Below are positions 21,309 to 27,990 of a stretch of DNA of 46,860 nucleotides, piece after piece. A model generated the notes under the pieces. That model was not told the DNA's origin, ran no database searches, and was given only the letters and a program-made list of their open reading frames with translations. This DNA is from a virus. The DNA lies in the IMG/VR virus record IMGVR_UViG_3300044730_001128, positions 1 through 46,860 of that record. One strand, 5' to 3'. The translations under genes and the position numbers were made by a program. Each line of letters starts with the position of its first letter. Positions within the stretch are counted from its first letter, which is position 1.

Positions 21309-23717
21309 CTAGTCCCACATCCGTGCCGCCTCGTCCATCAGCTGCTCCAGTTCGCCGGCGGAGCGTTCTTCCTTTGGGGAGTCCTCCAAAAGCTGTCCCA
21401 CCTGGGCAGATCCATTGGCATGACTGGTTTTAGGGGTGGGACAGGTAGGTGAGGTGTCCCAGCTTGTCCCATCTCTCTCCACCGAAGGTGGGACAAGGTG
21501 GGACACGCCATCAGGTTGTCCCACCCCTCTTTCCAGTCCCTGACTGGGTTTTTCCAAGGTGGGACAACTATTTACACACATATCACGCGAGGCAGAAACA
21601 GCCTGGAACAACTTGGCCTGCCCGCCAACTCCAGCAGCACTACCCACCGCCTCGATCAACCCCCGCGAGACAAGCCTCTGGAGCGCCTTGCGGATTGCGG
21701 TGACGCTGCCGCCGCACAGCGGATCCGCAGCCAGGTCAGAGCGGCTCAGAGCGCGGGGATACGCAGCCCTCAGGCGCTGGAGCACCCGATCCACAATCGA
21801 GGCCGGGCTGGCGCTGTCGGTATCGACCTCCACGTAGTCCGCCAGGGAGAAGGTGAGGTCGCTCTCCAGCTTCATCAGCAGCTTGCTGCCGTCGCGGCCA
21901 GCCCTGGACTTCTCCACGGTGATGAGGCGAGCGTTGTAGCCGGTCTGCTCCACCTGTTTCTTGTCAGGCCGCCGCAGGCCCCACACCTCGTCCACAGCGT
22001 CCCGGATGGCGGTAGAGCCCCGGAACCCCCCGGTTTTATTAGCGTGATGAATCAAAACGATCGAGCAGGCGGGGAAAAGCCGCCCATTGTTGTTGGCCAG
22101 CCAGTAGATCGGGCTCGCAAACTCTTTTTTGTTCTCGTCGAACGCCGAACCCCTGGAGCAGCCGGTGATCGAGTCGATGATGACCAGCTTGGGCCGGTGC
22201 TTTTCAATCAACTTGACGAAGCGGTAGTACCAGTTCAGGTCCCACCCCATCACCACGGTCACCGGATCGGTGCGTAGAAACTCCAGATCCCGCATCTGCT
22301 GCTGGACCTGCACCTCGCTCTGGTCGCCGTTGAGGATCAGCACCGGTCCAGCCTGCACCGGCACAAGATCACCCCGTACCGAGAACGGAATACCGCGTGC
22401 AACGTGCTTGGCGATGGTCCAGGCCGACATGGATTTGCCATCACCACCAGCACCATGAACCATCACGGTCCCAGGGCATGGCAGCAGATCCGGGATCAGG
22501 TATTCAAACTTGAGATCTTTATCCAGCAAGCTGTCGAGGCCCATCTCGTCATCCTGCTGCTCGAACTGCATCTGGGCAATCAGCAGCCGCTCCAGCGCCC
22601 CAGCGTCCCGATAACCGGCCTCCAGCGCCAACACGTTCATGGCGTGGGCCGCCTCAGCCGGGTTTTGAATCTGCTGGATCTCCTTCGCCCGCCGAATCAC
22701 CTCGGCGTAAGTGATGACGACCTGGCGAATCCGGGTGACGTTATCGGCCTCAACATCGGCCACCACCTTCCGCAGATCCTCCGACAGCCACAGTCGGCCC
22801 GGCATCTGCTGGTCCGCCATCCAGAACAGCGTCCCCAGGCTCACCGGCCCCTTCCGAAAGCTCTTCCAGACCTCCTCACAGGGATTGCCGTCGGACCATT
22901 CCTGTGAAAATTCGGGATCTTCGGCAGACCACGCCGACCACAGCGTCAGCCCTAGGTCAGTCGGCAACTCCGAGTGGATCGCCATCCCCACCTTCACCCA
23001 GTGGTCCCGGCTGCCAGCCCCCTGCCCTGGAATTACTTTCAGCGCCGACTGGATGATCTCAGCTACCTCAGCCGGATCCCGATCCGAAAAATCCAGTGCC
23101 TTCCGGTTCTTGATGAAGCCACCATCAGCCACCTCTTTACCGGAGTGATCGCGCATCTCCGCCAGCAACCACCCTGGAGCCTCTGGGATGGCCTCCAGAT
23201 CGCCCTCAAAGCCGTATTCACCCGCCGGCGCCTTCCCATCACTGGAGCCCGGGTAAGCCCCGTAGAGGAGCCCCTGACGGCCCCAGAGCACCTCATAACC
23301 CGCGCCGGTATCCGACAGCCCAAAGCCCTTCACATCGCCCCACAGAGCCTCTGGGACGCGAAACAGGTACTTCGCCGCGTTGGCCTTGGTGCTGGTGACC
23401 TTCGGCGCCCCCTCCAGCGTCTCGCCCCACTTCTTCAGTAGCCGCGAAAGGTTGCGATCCACGTCGAGAATCACGAGTCCCGCGCTGCGAGCCCCGGTAA
23501 AAACCCCCACCGCCTGGAACACATCAGGCCGCCGCTCAATCTGCAGAGCAACGTCAGCCGGATTCAACACCTGATGGTGGCTGCGCTCCAACGGCGCCTT
23601 CCCCTTTGACTCCTTACCGGACTGGAGCTTGCTGCCAGCACAGTAAATCGGGGCATACGCCATGCCTTCCGGCAACTGGCGCACAAAATTCAACAGCTCT
23701 TGCGTCGCACGAGACAC
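21309..23717 (-). CDS. Primase-helicase: AEP prim-pol plus RecA-like helicase (802 aa)
   Basis: N-terminal ~200 residues fit the archaeo-eukaryotic primase fold (bifunctional primase/polymerase): the acidic pair D85/D87 in GLVILDVDRN and a motif-II region STKANAAKYLFRVPEA, where the usual His seems to be Lys. A primase C-terminal helical part follows (RDHWVKVGMAIHSE, WSAWS). Residues ~410-610 are a RepA/RecA-like ATPase: Walker A GAGGDGKS (422-429), Walker B LVIIDSITG, and a motif with VLIHHANKTGG. Residues ~640-700 are a winged-helix DNA-binding domain. The last ~100 residues are low-complexity and overlie the TGGGACA array. Primer synthesis and unwinding at the fork are expected. Confidence 0.88.
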   Translation of the reverse strand: MSRATQELLNFVRQLPEGMAYAPIYCAGSKLQSGKESKGKAPLERSHHQVLNPADVALQIERRPDVFQAVGVFTGARSAGLVILDVDRNLSRLLKKWGETLEGAPKVTSTKANAAKYLFRVPEALWGDVKGFGLSDTGAGYEVLWGRQGLLYGAYPGSSDGKAPAGEYGFEGDLEAIPEAPGWLLAEMRDHSGKEVADGGFIKNRKALDFSDRDPAEVAEIIQSALKVIPGQGAGSRDHWVKVGMAIHSELPTDLGLTLWSAWSAEDPEFSQEWSDGNPCEEVWKSFRKGPVSLGTLFWMADQQMPGRLWLSEDLRKVVADVEADNVTRIRQVVITYAEVIRRAKEIQQIQNPAEAAHAMNVLALEAGYRDAGALERLLIAQMQFEQQDDEMGLDSLLDKDLKFEYLIPDLLPCPGTVMVHGAGGDGKSMSAWTIAKHVARGIPFSVRGDLVPVQAGPVLILNGDQSEVQVQQQMRDLEFLRTDPVTVVMGWDLNWYYRFVKLIEKHRPKLVIIDSITGCSRGSAFDENKKEFASPIYWLANNNGRLFPACSIVLIHHANKTGGFRGSTAIRDAVDEVWGLRRPDKKQVEQTGYNARLITVEKSRAGRDGSKLLMKLESDLTFSLADYVEVDTDSASPASIVDRVLQRLRAAYPRALSRSDLAADPLCGGSVTAIRKALQRLVSRGLIEAVGSAAGVGGQAKLFQAVSASRDMCVNSCPTLEKPSQGLERGVGQPDGVSHLVPPSVERDGTSWDTSPTCPTPKTSHANGSAQVGQLLEDSPKEERSAGELEQLMDEAARMWD
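21394..21566. repeat. Iteron-like array of TGGGACA/TGTCCCA heptamers
   Basis: Eight exact copies in 173 bases: TGGGACA at 21437, 21489, 21499 and 21560, and TGTCCCA at 21394, 21455, 21465 and 21517. They lie inside the 3' end of the primase-helicase gene but fall in different reading frames (giving CPT, VSH, LVP, SWDT), so selection seems to act on DNA, not protein. Dense repeats beside a replication initiator gene are typical of plasmid and phage origins. Confidence 0.7.
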
Positions 23718-23749
23718 AGTGTTAGACTCCTACAGGAATGTTTGACTTG

Positions 23750-23782
23750 CGCCCTGGCCGCCTTCCGCGGCTGGGGCGTTTT
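23750..23782 (+). terminator. Strong stem-loop with T-run before the SSB gene
   Basis: CGCCCTGGCCGC and GCGGCTGGGGCG pair over twelve positions (two G-T wobbles) around loop CTTCC, followed by TTTTA. It reads on the plus strand although the neighbouring gene upstream is on the minus strand, so it would stop a short leader RNA. It may be an attenuator for the SSB gene or a guard against antisense transcription of the primase-helicase gene. Confidence 0.7.
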
Positions 23783-23863
23783 ACTAGGCTAGCCGTCCCG
23801 TCAATCCCGTGTTACTGTCATAGACGTTGCCCTCGGGCGACCACCAAAACACCGGAAACCACA

Positions 23864-24445
23864 ATGCCTTTCCTTTCCAAGCAAGCCTCTGCTGCTGTTA
23901 CGTCCAACAGCACCGGCGGCGGCTACCTCAGCCTCAGCAAGCTCCCCGACGGCGGCTCCGTCCGCTTCGCGCTGCTGACCGACGAACCCCTGGAGTTCTA
24001 CGAGTGCTGGGGCCAAGCCAACGGCGCCTCCAAGCCCTTCCGCTTCGACTACGAGCCCACCCACGAGGACGTGGTGACTGAGATGGGCGAGTTCGAGCCC
24101 CGCGAAGGCCGCGGCGGCCCTGGCACCGCCGACGTGAAGTTCGCCATCGCCTGCCCGGTCTACAACTACGAGTCCGGCAAAGTCCAAGTCCTGCAGATCA
24201 CCCAGAAGTCCATCCTCAAGGAAATCGACCAGATCTCCCAAATGGAGGACTACGAGAACCTGCTGGAGTGGGACTTCACGATCAGCAAGAAGGGCAGCGG
24301 CCTGCTCACCGAGTACACCGTCCGCCCCGTCCCCCGCAAGAAGGGCAGCCAAGAACACGTCGATGCTGCCTGGCTCGAAGCCAAGGCCGAAGGCTTTGAC
24401 ATCAGCCGACTTCTCAGTGGTGGCAATCCTTTTAAGGCAGCCTGA
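23864..24445 (+). CDS. ssb: Single-stranded DNA-binding protein, phage type (193 aa)
   Basis: The start MPFLSKQASAAVTSNSTGGG at 23864 matches the usual N-terminus of this cyanophage-type family; an upstream frame from 23738 would run across the terminator. LPDGGSVRFALLTDEPLEFY, FAIACPVYNYESGKVQVLQI and LLEWDFTISKKG are consistent with an OB fold that holds the exposed strand and contacts polymerase. The C-terminus (GFDISRLLSGGNPFKAA) replaces the acidic tail of classic SSBs. A terminator follows at once, so it is a single-gene unit suited to high expression. Confidence 0.75.
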   Translation: MPFLSKQASAAVTSNSTGGGYLSLSKLPDGGSVRFALLTDEPLEFYECWGQANGASKPFRFDYEPTHEDVVTEMGEFEPREGRGGPGTADVKFAIACPVYNYESGKVQVLQITQKSILKEIDQISQMEDYENLLEWDFTISKKGSGLLTEYTVRPVPRKKGSQEHVDAAWLEAKAEGFDISRLLSGGNPFKAA

Positions 24446-24475
24446 TCCACAACTTAAAAACAATTAAGTAACACC

Positions 24476-24501
24476 GCCCCCTCTAGCCCAGGGGGCTTTT
24501 T
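24476..24501 (+). terminator. Rho-independent terminator after the SSB gene
   Basis: GCCCCCT and AGGGGGC form a perfect seven-base stem with loop CTAGCCC, followed by TTTTTA. Confidence 0.85.
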
Positions 24502-24506
24502 ACTGG

Positions 24507-24512
24507 TATTAT
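24507..24512 (+). promoter_or_regulatory. Extended -10 promoter element (TGGTATTAT)
   Basis: TATTAT preceded by TGG lies just after the terminator and 22 bases before the ATG at 24535. No -35 box fits, since the terminator occupies that space. The same terminator-to-minus-10 arrangement recurs at 27088, 39414 and 39997. Confidence 0.5.
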
Positions 24513-24534
24513 CAGATTGGGAAAGAATAACTTC

Positions 24535-25377
24535 ATGGCCTCCAACACCCAAGACACGCTGGCAGGACTGCGTAAGTGGCGGTTGGAGCAAGATAACTCA
24601 GGCCCCTTCCGGGTCTACAGGGACATCAAAGGTAATGTATACCATAGTGTTACACACATCCTGAAGGAGACGAGCGACAAAACCGGGCTGGAGCGTTGGG
24701 AAGCCCGCCTGGGACCAGTCGAGGCAAGCTGCCAGCGCAACGTTGCCGCCACCCGAGGCAACATGGCCCACAGTCAGGCTGAATATTTGCTTAAGACTTC
24801 GATGCAGCTGGCACGATCCACTGCAAACAAGCGCAACGCCATCCGCTGGGACGATCAGGGACTAGCCCGGATTCCCTCGCCAATCACACAATGGGCCCTG
24901 AAAAGGGTCCGCCCCAACGTTCCCCGTGTTGGCTGGAGCGCCTCCGGCTACGCCCGCAGCTTGTCCGACTGGATCGCCGAGAACGTCACCGAAATTTTCG
25001 CCAGTGAATTTTCCATTCACCACCCCGCCGGCTTTGCTGGAACCTGCGACGCCCTGATCGGCATGAAGAATAACGAGCTGGTACTAGCGGACTGGAAAAC
25101 CAGCGTGGGCCGCAAGACTAAAAAGGACGAAGACGGCCTGGAGCGCCTACCACCCGGCCATTCATACATCGACCAGTGCGGCGCCTACAGCCTGGGGCTT
25201 AGCCACCTAACCGGACTAAGGCCAACTGGTGCAGCTATCGTGCTAGCACGCCGCTGCGGCAGCCCAAACATTCATTACATGTCGGCTCATGACCTCGCCG
25301 ACGCAGAAGAATCATTCATGGCTCGGGTGGAGCAATACTTCGCAGCTCTCCAAAATCCCATTCAAGTCTCAGGCTGA
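24535..25377 (+). CDS. PD-(D/E)XK exonuclease, RecB/Cas4-like (280 aa)
   Basis: The ATG at 24535 is chosen over a TTG at 24517. Conserved residues: His79 in RGNMAHSQAEYLL, Asp172 in GFAGTCDALIG, Asp186-x-Lys188 in LVLADWKTS, and Gln214/Tyr218 in YIDQCGAYSLGL. This is the catalytic core of the RecB-like nuclease superfamily, with two-metal cleavage of DNA. In phages it usually acts in recombination together with SSB or annealing proteins, or degrades host DNA. The SSB gene upstream fits the first role. No annealase is recognised. Confidence 0.85.
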   Translation: MASNTQDTLAGLRKWRLEQDNSGPFRVYRDIKGNVYHSVTHILKETSDKTGLERWEARLGPVEASCQRNVAATRGNMAHSQAEYLLKTSMQLARSTANKRNAIRWDDQGLARIPSPITQWALKRVRPNVPRVGWSASGYARSLSDWIAENVTEIFASEFSIHHPAGFAGTCDALIGMKNNELVLADWKTSVGRKTKKDEDGLERLPPGHSYIDQCGAYSLGLSHLTGLRPTGAAIVLARRCGSPNIHYMSAHDLADAEESFMARVEQYFAALQNPIQVSG

Positions 25378-25527
25378 GACGCCATTCATGGTGTCTTACT
25401 GCGTGTCTCATGAGTCTCACTGCTGAGACGGTGCTGCTGGCGCCATTGGCTGGGATCCTGCTGGGGCTGGCGTGGGGCTTGCTGCTGGGGCGTCTCAGGG
25501 TGATTCTCGTGAGTCTCACGGCGAGAC
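25366..25527. repeat. Cluster of GTCTCA/TGAGAC repeats
   Basis: A perfect 15-base palindrome GTCTCAG G CTGAGAC (25366-25380) at the end of the exonuclease gene is followed by GTCTCA at 25405, 25414, 25492 and 25513, TGAGAC at 25424 and a near copy CGAGAC near 25522. The blocks at 25412-25432 and 25511-25531 are imperfect direct repeats of each other. It may be a protein-binding array or secondary origin element in the gap between convergent genes. Confidence 0.55.
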
Positions 25528-25571
25528 GGTGAGAAGCCCCCACCGGATGGCAGGGGCTGGGACGTGCTCAC
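25386..25571 (-). CDS. Possible Gln/Pro-rich protein, coupled (61 aa)
   Basis: A GTG overlaps the stop of the 142-residue gene (GTGA), giving a low-complexity peptide rich in Gln, Pro, Ser and Thr with two ETHE(N/T) units produced by the GTCTCA repeats. The coupling supports translation, but the composition is also what the antisense of a hydrophobic frame would give: the plus-strand frame at 25410-25532 overlaps it fully. Only one may be real. Confidence 0.35.
   Translation of the reverse strand: MSTSQPLPSGGGFSPSRRETHENHPETPQQQAPRQPQQDPSQWRQQHRLSSETHETRSKTP
25410..25532 (+). CDS. Possible tiny membrane protein (40 aa)
   Basis: ATG frame coding MSLTAETVLLAPLAGILLGL, then AWGLLLGRLRVILVSLTARR: one strong membrane helix and a basic end. 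It follows the exonuclease gene by 32 bases on the same strand. It lies antisense to the 61-residue frame, so the two exclude or regulate each other. There is no clear ribosome-binding site. It could be a small membrane effector, or a chance frame in GC-rich DNA. Confidence 0.35.
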   Translation: MSLTAETVLLAPLAGILLGLAWGLLLGRLRVILVSLTARR

Positions 25572-25996
25572 CCCTGCGGGGCTCGCACCTTGCGGGGCTT
25601 GCTGACGCCAGCATCGGATCGAACTTTGCGGGCTGCACCCTTGCTGGAGCGGGTCCGATTAGCTGGGGCCTTGGCTGGCTGATCGTTGCGCGGAAAAATA
25701 CCCGTAGCCTGTGGAAAAAGATCTGGGGGGATGTCAGCGCCGCCGTTGCAGCGCTGACAGGCCCGCCAGTAGGGCACCAGTTCCCGCCAGAGCTGGAGCG
25801 GCCCTTCCTTGCCGTGGGCGGCCTGCAGGGCCAGCAGATCAGCCCAATCGGAAGCCGCCAGGCTGGAGCGTTCTACTGCCCACCGCAGATCCCGCAGCTG
25901 GCGCTTCTCCAGCCGCAACTGCTCGCGCTCCAGTTCCCGGGCATCCAGGGCCAGCTGTTTACGCTCGCGCGTAGTATTCCAATCTCCGCCGCTCAT
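25568..25996 (-). CDS. Hypothetical coiled-coil protein (142 aa)
   Basis: Coupled to the 72-residue gene by ATGA. Residues ~10-45 form a highly charged helix (RERKQLALDARELEREQLRL, then EKRQLRDLRWAVER), then LWRELVPYWRACQRCNGGAD with one CxxC, and a basic, disordered tail (TRSSKGAARKVRSDAGVSKP). It may bind DNA. Middle gene of a minus-strand unit that interrupts the plus-strand block. Function unknown. Confidence 0.5.
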   Translation of the reverse strand: MSGGDWNTTRERKQLALDARELEREQLRLEKRQLRDLRWAVERSSLAASDWADLLALQAAHGKEGPLQLWRELVPYWRACQRCNGGADIPPDLFPQATGIFPRNDQPAKAPANRTRSSKGAARKVRSDAGVSKPRKVRAPQG

Positions 25997-26211
25997 TGCT
26001 GGGGCTCCATCGCTTCAACGATGAACACGGGGAGCCCCTTGGGGTCGGCGACTGGTGCTGGGGCCATTGTGATCAGCCCGCGGGCCTGCAGTGATTCCGC
26101 GATTCGGTGATCACGCTGGGGCATCGCCACGTAATGCGGGCCGGGATTGCGGCGGAGGAAGTTGAGCCAGTTCCGCTGCAGTGGTCCTAATGGTCTGTTG
26201 CCGTAGTGCAT
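25993..26211 (-). CDS. Possible winged-helix DNA-binding protein (72 aa)
   Basis: The ATG follows AAGGGGG, and a -10-like TGGTAGTAT lies 31 bases upstream. RNWLNFLRRNPGPHYVAMPQ, RDHRIAESLQARGLI and the following two strands (TMAPAPV...LPVFIVEAME) fit a small winged helix. The unit is transcribed away from the plus-strand gene at 26365, with an eight-base inverted repeat between them. This is the arrangement of a repressor controlling divergent promoters, so it is a candidate switch gene, though the fold assignment is tentative. Confidence 0.5.
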   Translation of the reverse strand: MHYGNRPLGPLQRNWLNFLRRNPGPHYVAMPQRDHRIAESLQARGLITMAPAPVADPKGLPVFIVEAMEPQQ

Positions 26212-26241
26212 GGCCCCCTTGGTTTGTGGGTTTGCTGTTAC

Positions 26242-26247
26242 ATACTA
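26242..26247 (-). promoter_or_regulatory. Extended -10 element for the 26211-25386 unit
   Basis: Minus-strand TAGTAT preceded by TGG, with the start codon 30 bases further on. No clear -35 box is seen. Position and sequence match the other -10-like elements of this phage. Confidence 0.45.
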
Positions 26248-26292
26248 CCAGACCACCGCCAGCCCCTAGCCAATCTGTTAAGTTACACAACA

Positions 26293-26320
26293 CCAGCTAG
26301 GAAACGACCGGGCTAGCTGG
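26293..26320. promoter_or_regulatory. Inverted repeat in a divergent promoter region
   Basis: CCAGCTAG (26293-26300) and CTAGCTGG (26313-26320) are perfect inverted half-sites, 12 bases apart, between the minus-strand unit starting at 26211 and the plus-strand gene at 26365. The half-site spacing (about two helical turns centre to centre) suits a dimeric regulator. Confidence 0.5.
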
Positions 26321-26364
26321 CACACTATGGGGAGTGACGCACCCACCGACCAGTGGGCCACCCC

Positions 26365-27030
26365 ATGCACAACTACACCCCCGAACAGCTGGCACAGTTC
26401 CCCTGGATCGCCAGCTGCGACACCCTTAAGGCTGAAGATCTGCTGCCGAAGTTCTGGCAGGTTGCTGAGATGGTGGCAGTGCTGACAGATCGTCCCCAGC
26501 TGCTAAACGCCGAGACCCTCGCCAGCCTGACCAAGTTGGTTGGCGAAGACTCCAAGGAGTCGGACTGGAACGACGAGGAAGCCAACCTGACCCTAGAGGA
26601 TCTCAGCCTGGCACTTGATGACGCCGCCCCGGCTGGCTTCTACTTTGGGGCCAGCGAAGGAGATGGTGCCGCGTTCGGCTTCTGGCTCGACGAAGCCTGG
26701 GGCGATGCGCTCGACTCCTGCAGCGTTGATACGGACTGCGGCCCCGAGCGACTGGCGCTGTTGGTCGCTGAGCTTTCCGATCTTGGCTACGACGCCGACA
26801 ACCTGGCCGAAGCCTACTGCGGAGAAGCCGAAGGATACAGCGAGGTCGAGGCTGGCGCTGATGCTGCTGCCATGCTGGCCGAGGCTATCGGCGAGGGTGC
26901 CGCCGACTCGATGCGCTGGCCCTATTGCTGCATCGATTGGGCCGAAGCCTGGGAGTACCTGCAGCAGTCCGACGGCTACAGCCTGGCGCGAGTGTCTCCC
27001 GCTCGCTGGCTGGTACTTTCCCCAGCTTGA
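26365..27030 (+). CDS. Acidic protein, possible DNA-mimic/antirestriction type (221 aa)
   Basis: The ATG at 26365 is used; a GTG at 26353 is possible. The product is very rich in Asp and Glu with few Lys/Arg, notably EDSKESDWNDEEANLTLEDL, FWLDEAWGDALDSCSVDTDC and NLAEAYCGEAEGYSEVEAGA. The last block (CIDWAEAWEYLQQSDGYSLARV) recalls the end of ArdA-type antirestriction proteins, which mimic DNA. The family is not firmly recognised; the acidic charge is the evidence, the function is inference. A terminator follows, so it is expressed as a single-gene unit from the divergent promoter region. Confidence 0.55.
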   Translation: MHNYTPEQLAQFPWIASCDTLKAEDLLPKFWQVAEMVAVLTDRPQLLNAETLASLTKLVGEDSKESDWNDEEANLTLEDLSLALDDAAPAGFYFGASEGDGAAFGFWLDEAWGDALDSCSVDTDCGPERLALLVAELSDLGYDADNLAEAYCGEAEGYSEVEAGADAAAMLAEAIGEGAADSMRWPYCCIDWAEAWEYLQQSDGYSLARVSPARWLVLSPA

Positions 27031-27052
27031 GGCCAACGCCTACCGATCAACG

Positions 27053-27077
27053 GCCCGGCCACTGTGCCGGGCTTTTT
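27053..27077 (+). terminator. Rho-independent terminator after the acidic protein gene
   Basis: GCCCGGC and GCCGGGC (seven-base perfect stem, loop CACTGT) followed by TTTTT. Confidence 0.85.
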
Positions 27078-27087
27078 ACTGCGCGGC

Positions 27088-27093
27088 TAGTAT
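27088..27093 (+). promoter_or_regulatory. -10-like element TAGTAT
   Basis: Found eleven bases past the terminator T-run and 28 bases before the ATG of the small terminase candidate. It is one of a series of similar elements; no -35 box. Confidence 0.4.
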
Positions 27094-27121
27094 TGAACCA
27101 AACGGCCAGGGATTCTAAACA

Positions 27122-27610
27122 ATGTCCGACAATCCGGAAGCTATCAACGAAGCGCCGGAAGTTGCGGCGGAAAGTGTAACCGAGAACGGTTACCCATACG
27201 ACAGCGCCGAGCGTGTGCGTCAGATCTACGGAAAGCGGAATCCTTACGCACTGATCGAGCAGCGGCAGCAGCGGTTATACAAACGGCAACTCGACGGGCT
27301 CACAACTCGCCAACTGGTGCTAGAGCACGCAGAACGCGAGAGCGTAGCCGTAAGCACAGCCTGGAAGGACTGGGACGCTGTGCAACAGTGGGTCGCACAG
27401 GATTTTGAGCGAGAACGCCCGCGGTTGGTCTCTCGTATTGCACAGATGAGAGAACGCTTGTTCTCTGCTGCATTGAAAAAAGGACAGCTACAAACTGCCG
27501 CAATGCTCCTAAAGGACATGGGCGCAGTTGTCGGCGAGGTGGCGCCAGAGGCTGCAGCTGCTGCGGCGCCCACGCTGAACATCACCATCGACGACAAGCG
27601 CAACGCGTGA
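27122..27610 (+). CDS. terS: Putative small terminase subunit (162 aa)
   Basis: It opens the packaging-head block and precedes the large terminase, with two small genes between. The sequence is mostly helical: RNPYALIEQRQQRLYKRQLD, TRQLVLEHAERESVAVSTAW (a helix-turn-helix-like stretch) and a long helix with RERPRLVSRIAQMRERLFSA, then an Ala-rich linker and a C-terminal strand (LNITIDDKRN). This order, DNA-binding N-terminus, oligomerisation helix and C-terminal segment for contact with the large subunit, is usual for TerS. Sequence identity among TerS is low, so the call depends on position and layout. Confidence 0.6.
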   Translation: MSDNPEAINEAPEVAAESVTENGYPYDSAERVRQIYGKRNPYALIEQRQQRLYKRQLDGLTTRQLVLEHAERESVAVSTAWKDWDAVQQWVAQDFERERPRLVSRIAQMRERLFSAALKKGQLQTAAMLLKDMGAVVGEVAPEAAAAAAPTLNITIDDKRNA

Positions 27611-27690
27611 GACCCAAGAGACTCTCCGCCTGGGGCTAGCAATCCGGCCGATCCTGTGCAACAATAGGGGCAAGCTCACCACGCTCCCCC

Positions 27691-27837
27691 ATGACTTCCC
27701 GCACCCTCACCCTTGCCGCCGTGCTGCTAACCGCTGCAGTGGTGGCGATGGGCTACGACAATTCTCGCCAGCTGGCACGCTGCGAGGCCACCGGCCGCGG
27801 CCCAGCGGAGTGCCGGCTGCTGGTGCTCGGGCGCTAG
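27691..27837 (+). CDS. Small secreted or membrane-anchored protein (48 aa)
   Basis: ATG frame with an N-terminal hydrophobic segment (TLAAVLLTAAVVAMG) after SR, then a short domain with two cysteines (RCEATGRGPAECRLLVLGR). It could be a single-span protein or a cleaved exported peptide with one disulfide. I recall closely similar RCEATGRGPAECRLL peptides in cyanophages. Not a usual packaging protein; perhaps a host-envelope modifier inserted between the terminase genes. Confidence 0.55.
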   Translation: MTSRTLTLAAVLLTAAVVAMGYDNSRQLARCEATGRGPAECRLLVLGR

Positions 27838-27856
27838 CGGCTGTTGCAGTTTGTGA

Positions 27857-27901
27857 CAGAATCGGCCCTCCCCCTTGACGGGGGGTGGGGTTCGGATTCT
27901 G
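27857..27901. other. Long GC-rich stem-loop between terminase genes
   Basis: CAGAATC (27857-27863) and GATTCTG (27895-27901) pair perfectly at the base; inside, a C-run (CCCTCCCCC) faces a G-run (GGGGGGTGGGG) around TTGAC. No T-run follows. Terminator, RNA-stability element, or part of a packaging site (terminase genes often lie beside pac or cos) are all possible. Confidence 0.5.
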
Positions 27902-27958
27902 GCGGGGTGGGAGCGGGTCCCAGGGAACCTACTGATATAACTGAGTTTCCTTCTACTG

Positions 27959-27967
27959 TGCTAAACT
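27959..27967 (+). promoter_or_regulatory. Extended -10 element (TGCTAAACT)
   Basis: TG-C-TAAACT lies 23 bases before the ATG at 27991. TAAACT also occurs before the genes at 34218 and 40029, and TACACT before 39443. Confidence 0.5.
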
Positions 27968-27990
27968 AAGCTCTTCTGTACTACATTCCC

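Noticed and set aside
23738-24445. Longer 235-residue version of the SSB gene
   Set aside because: The extra 42 residues run across a strong terminator hairpin and look like non-coding translation; MPFLSKQ at 23864 is the normal family start.
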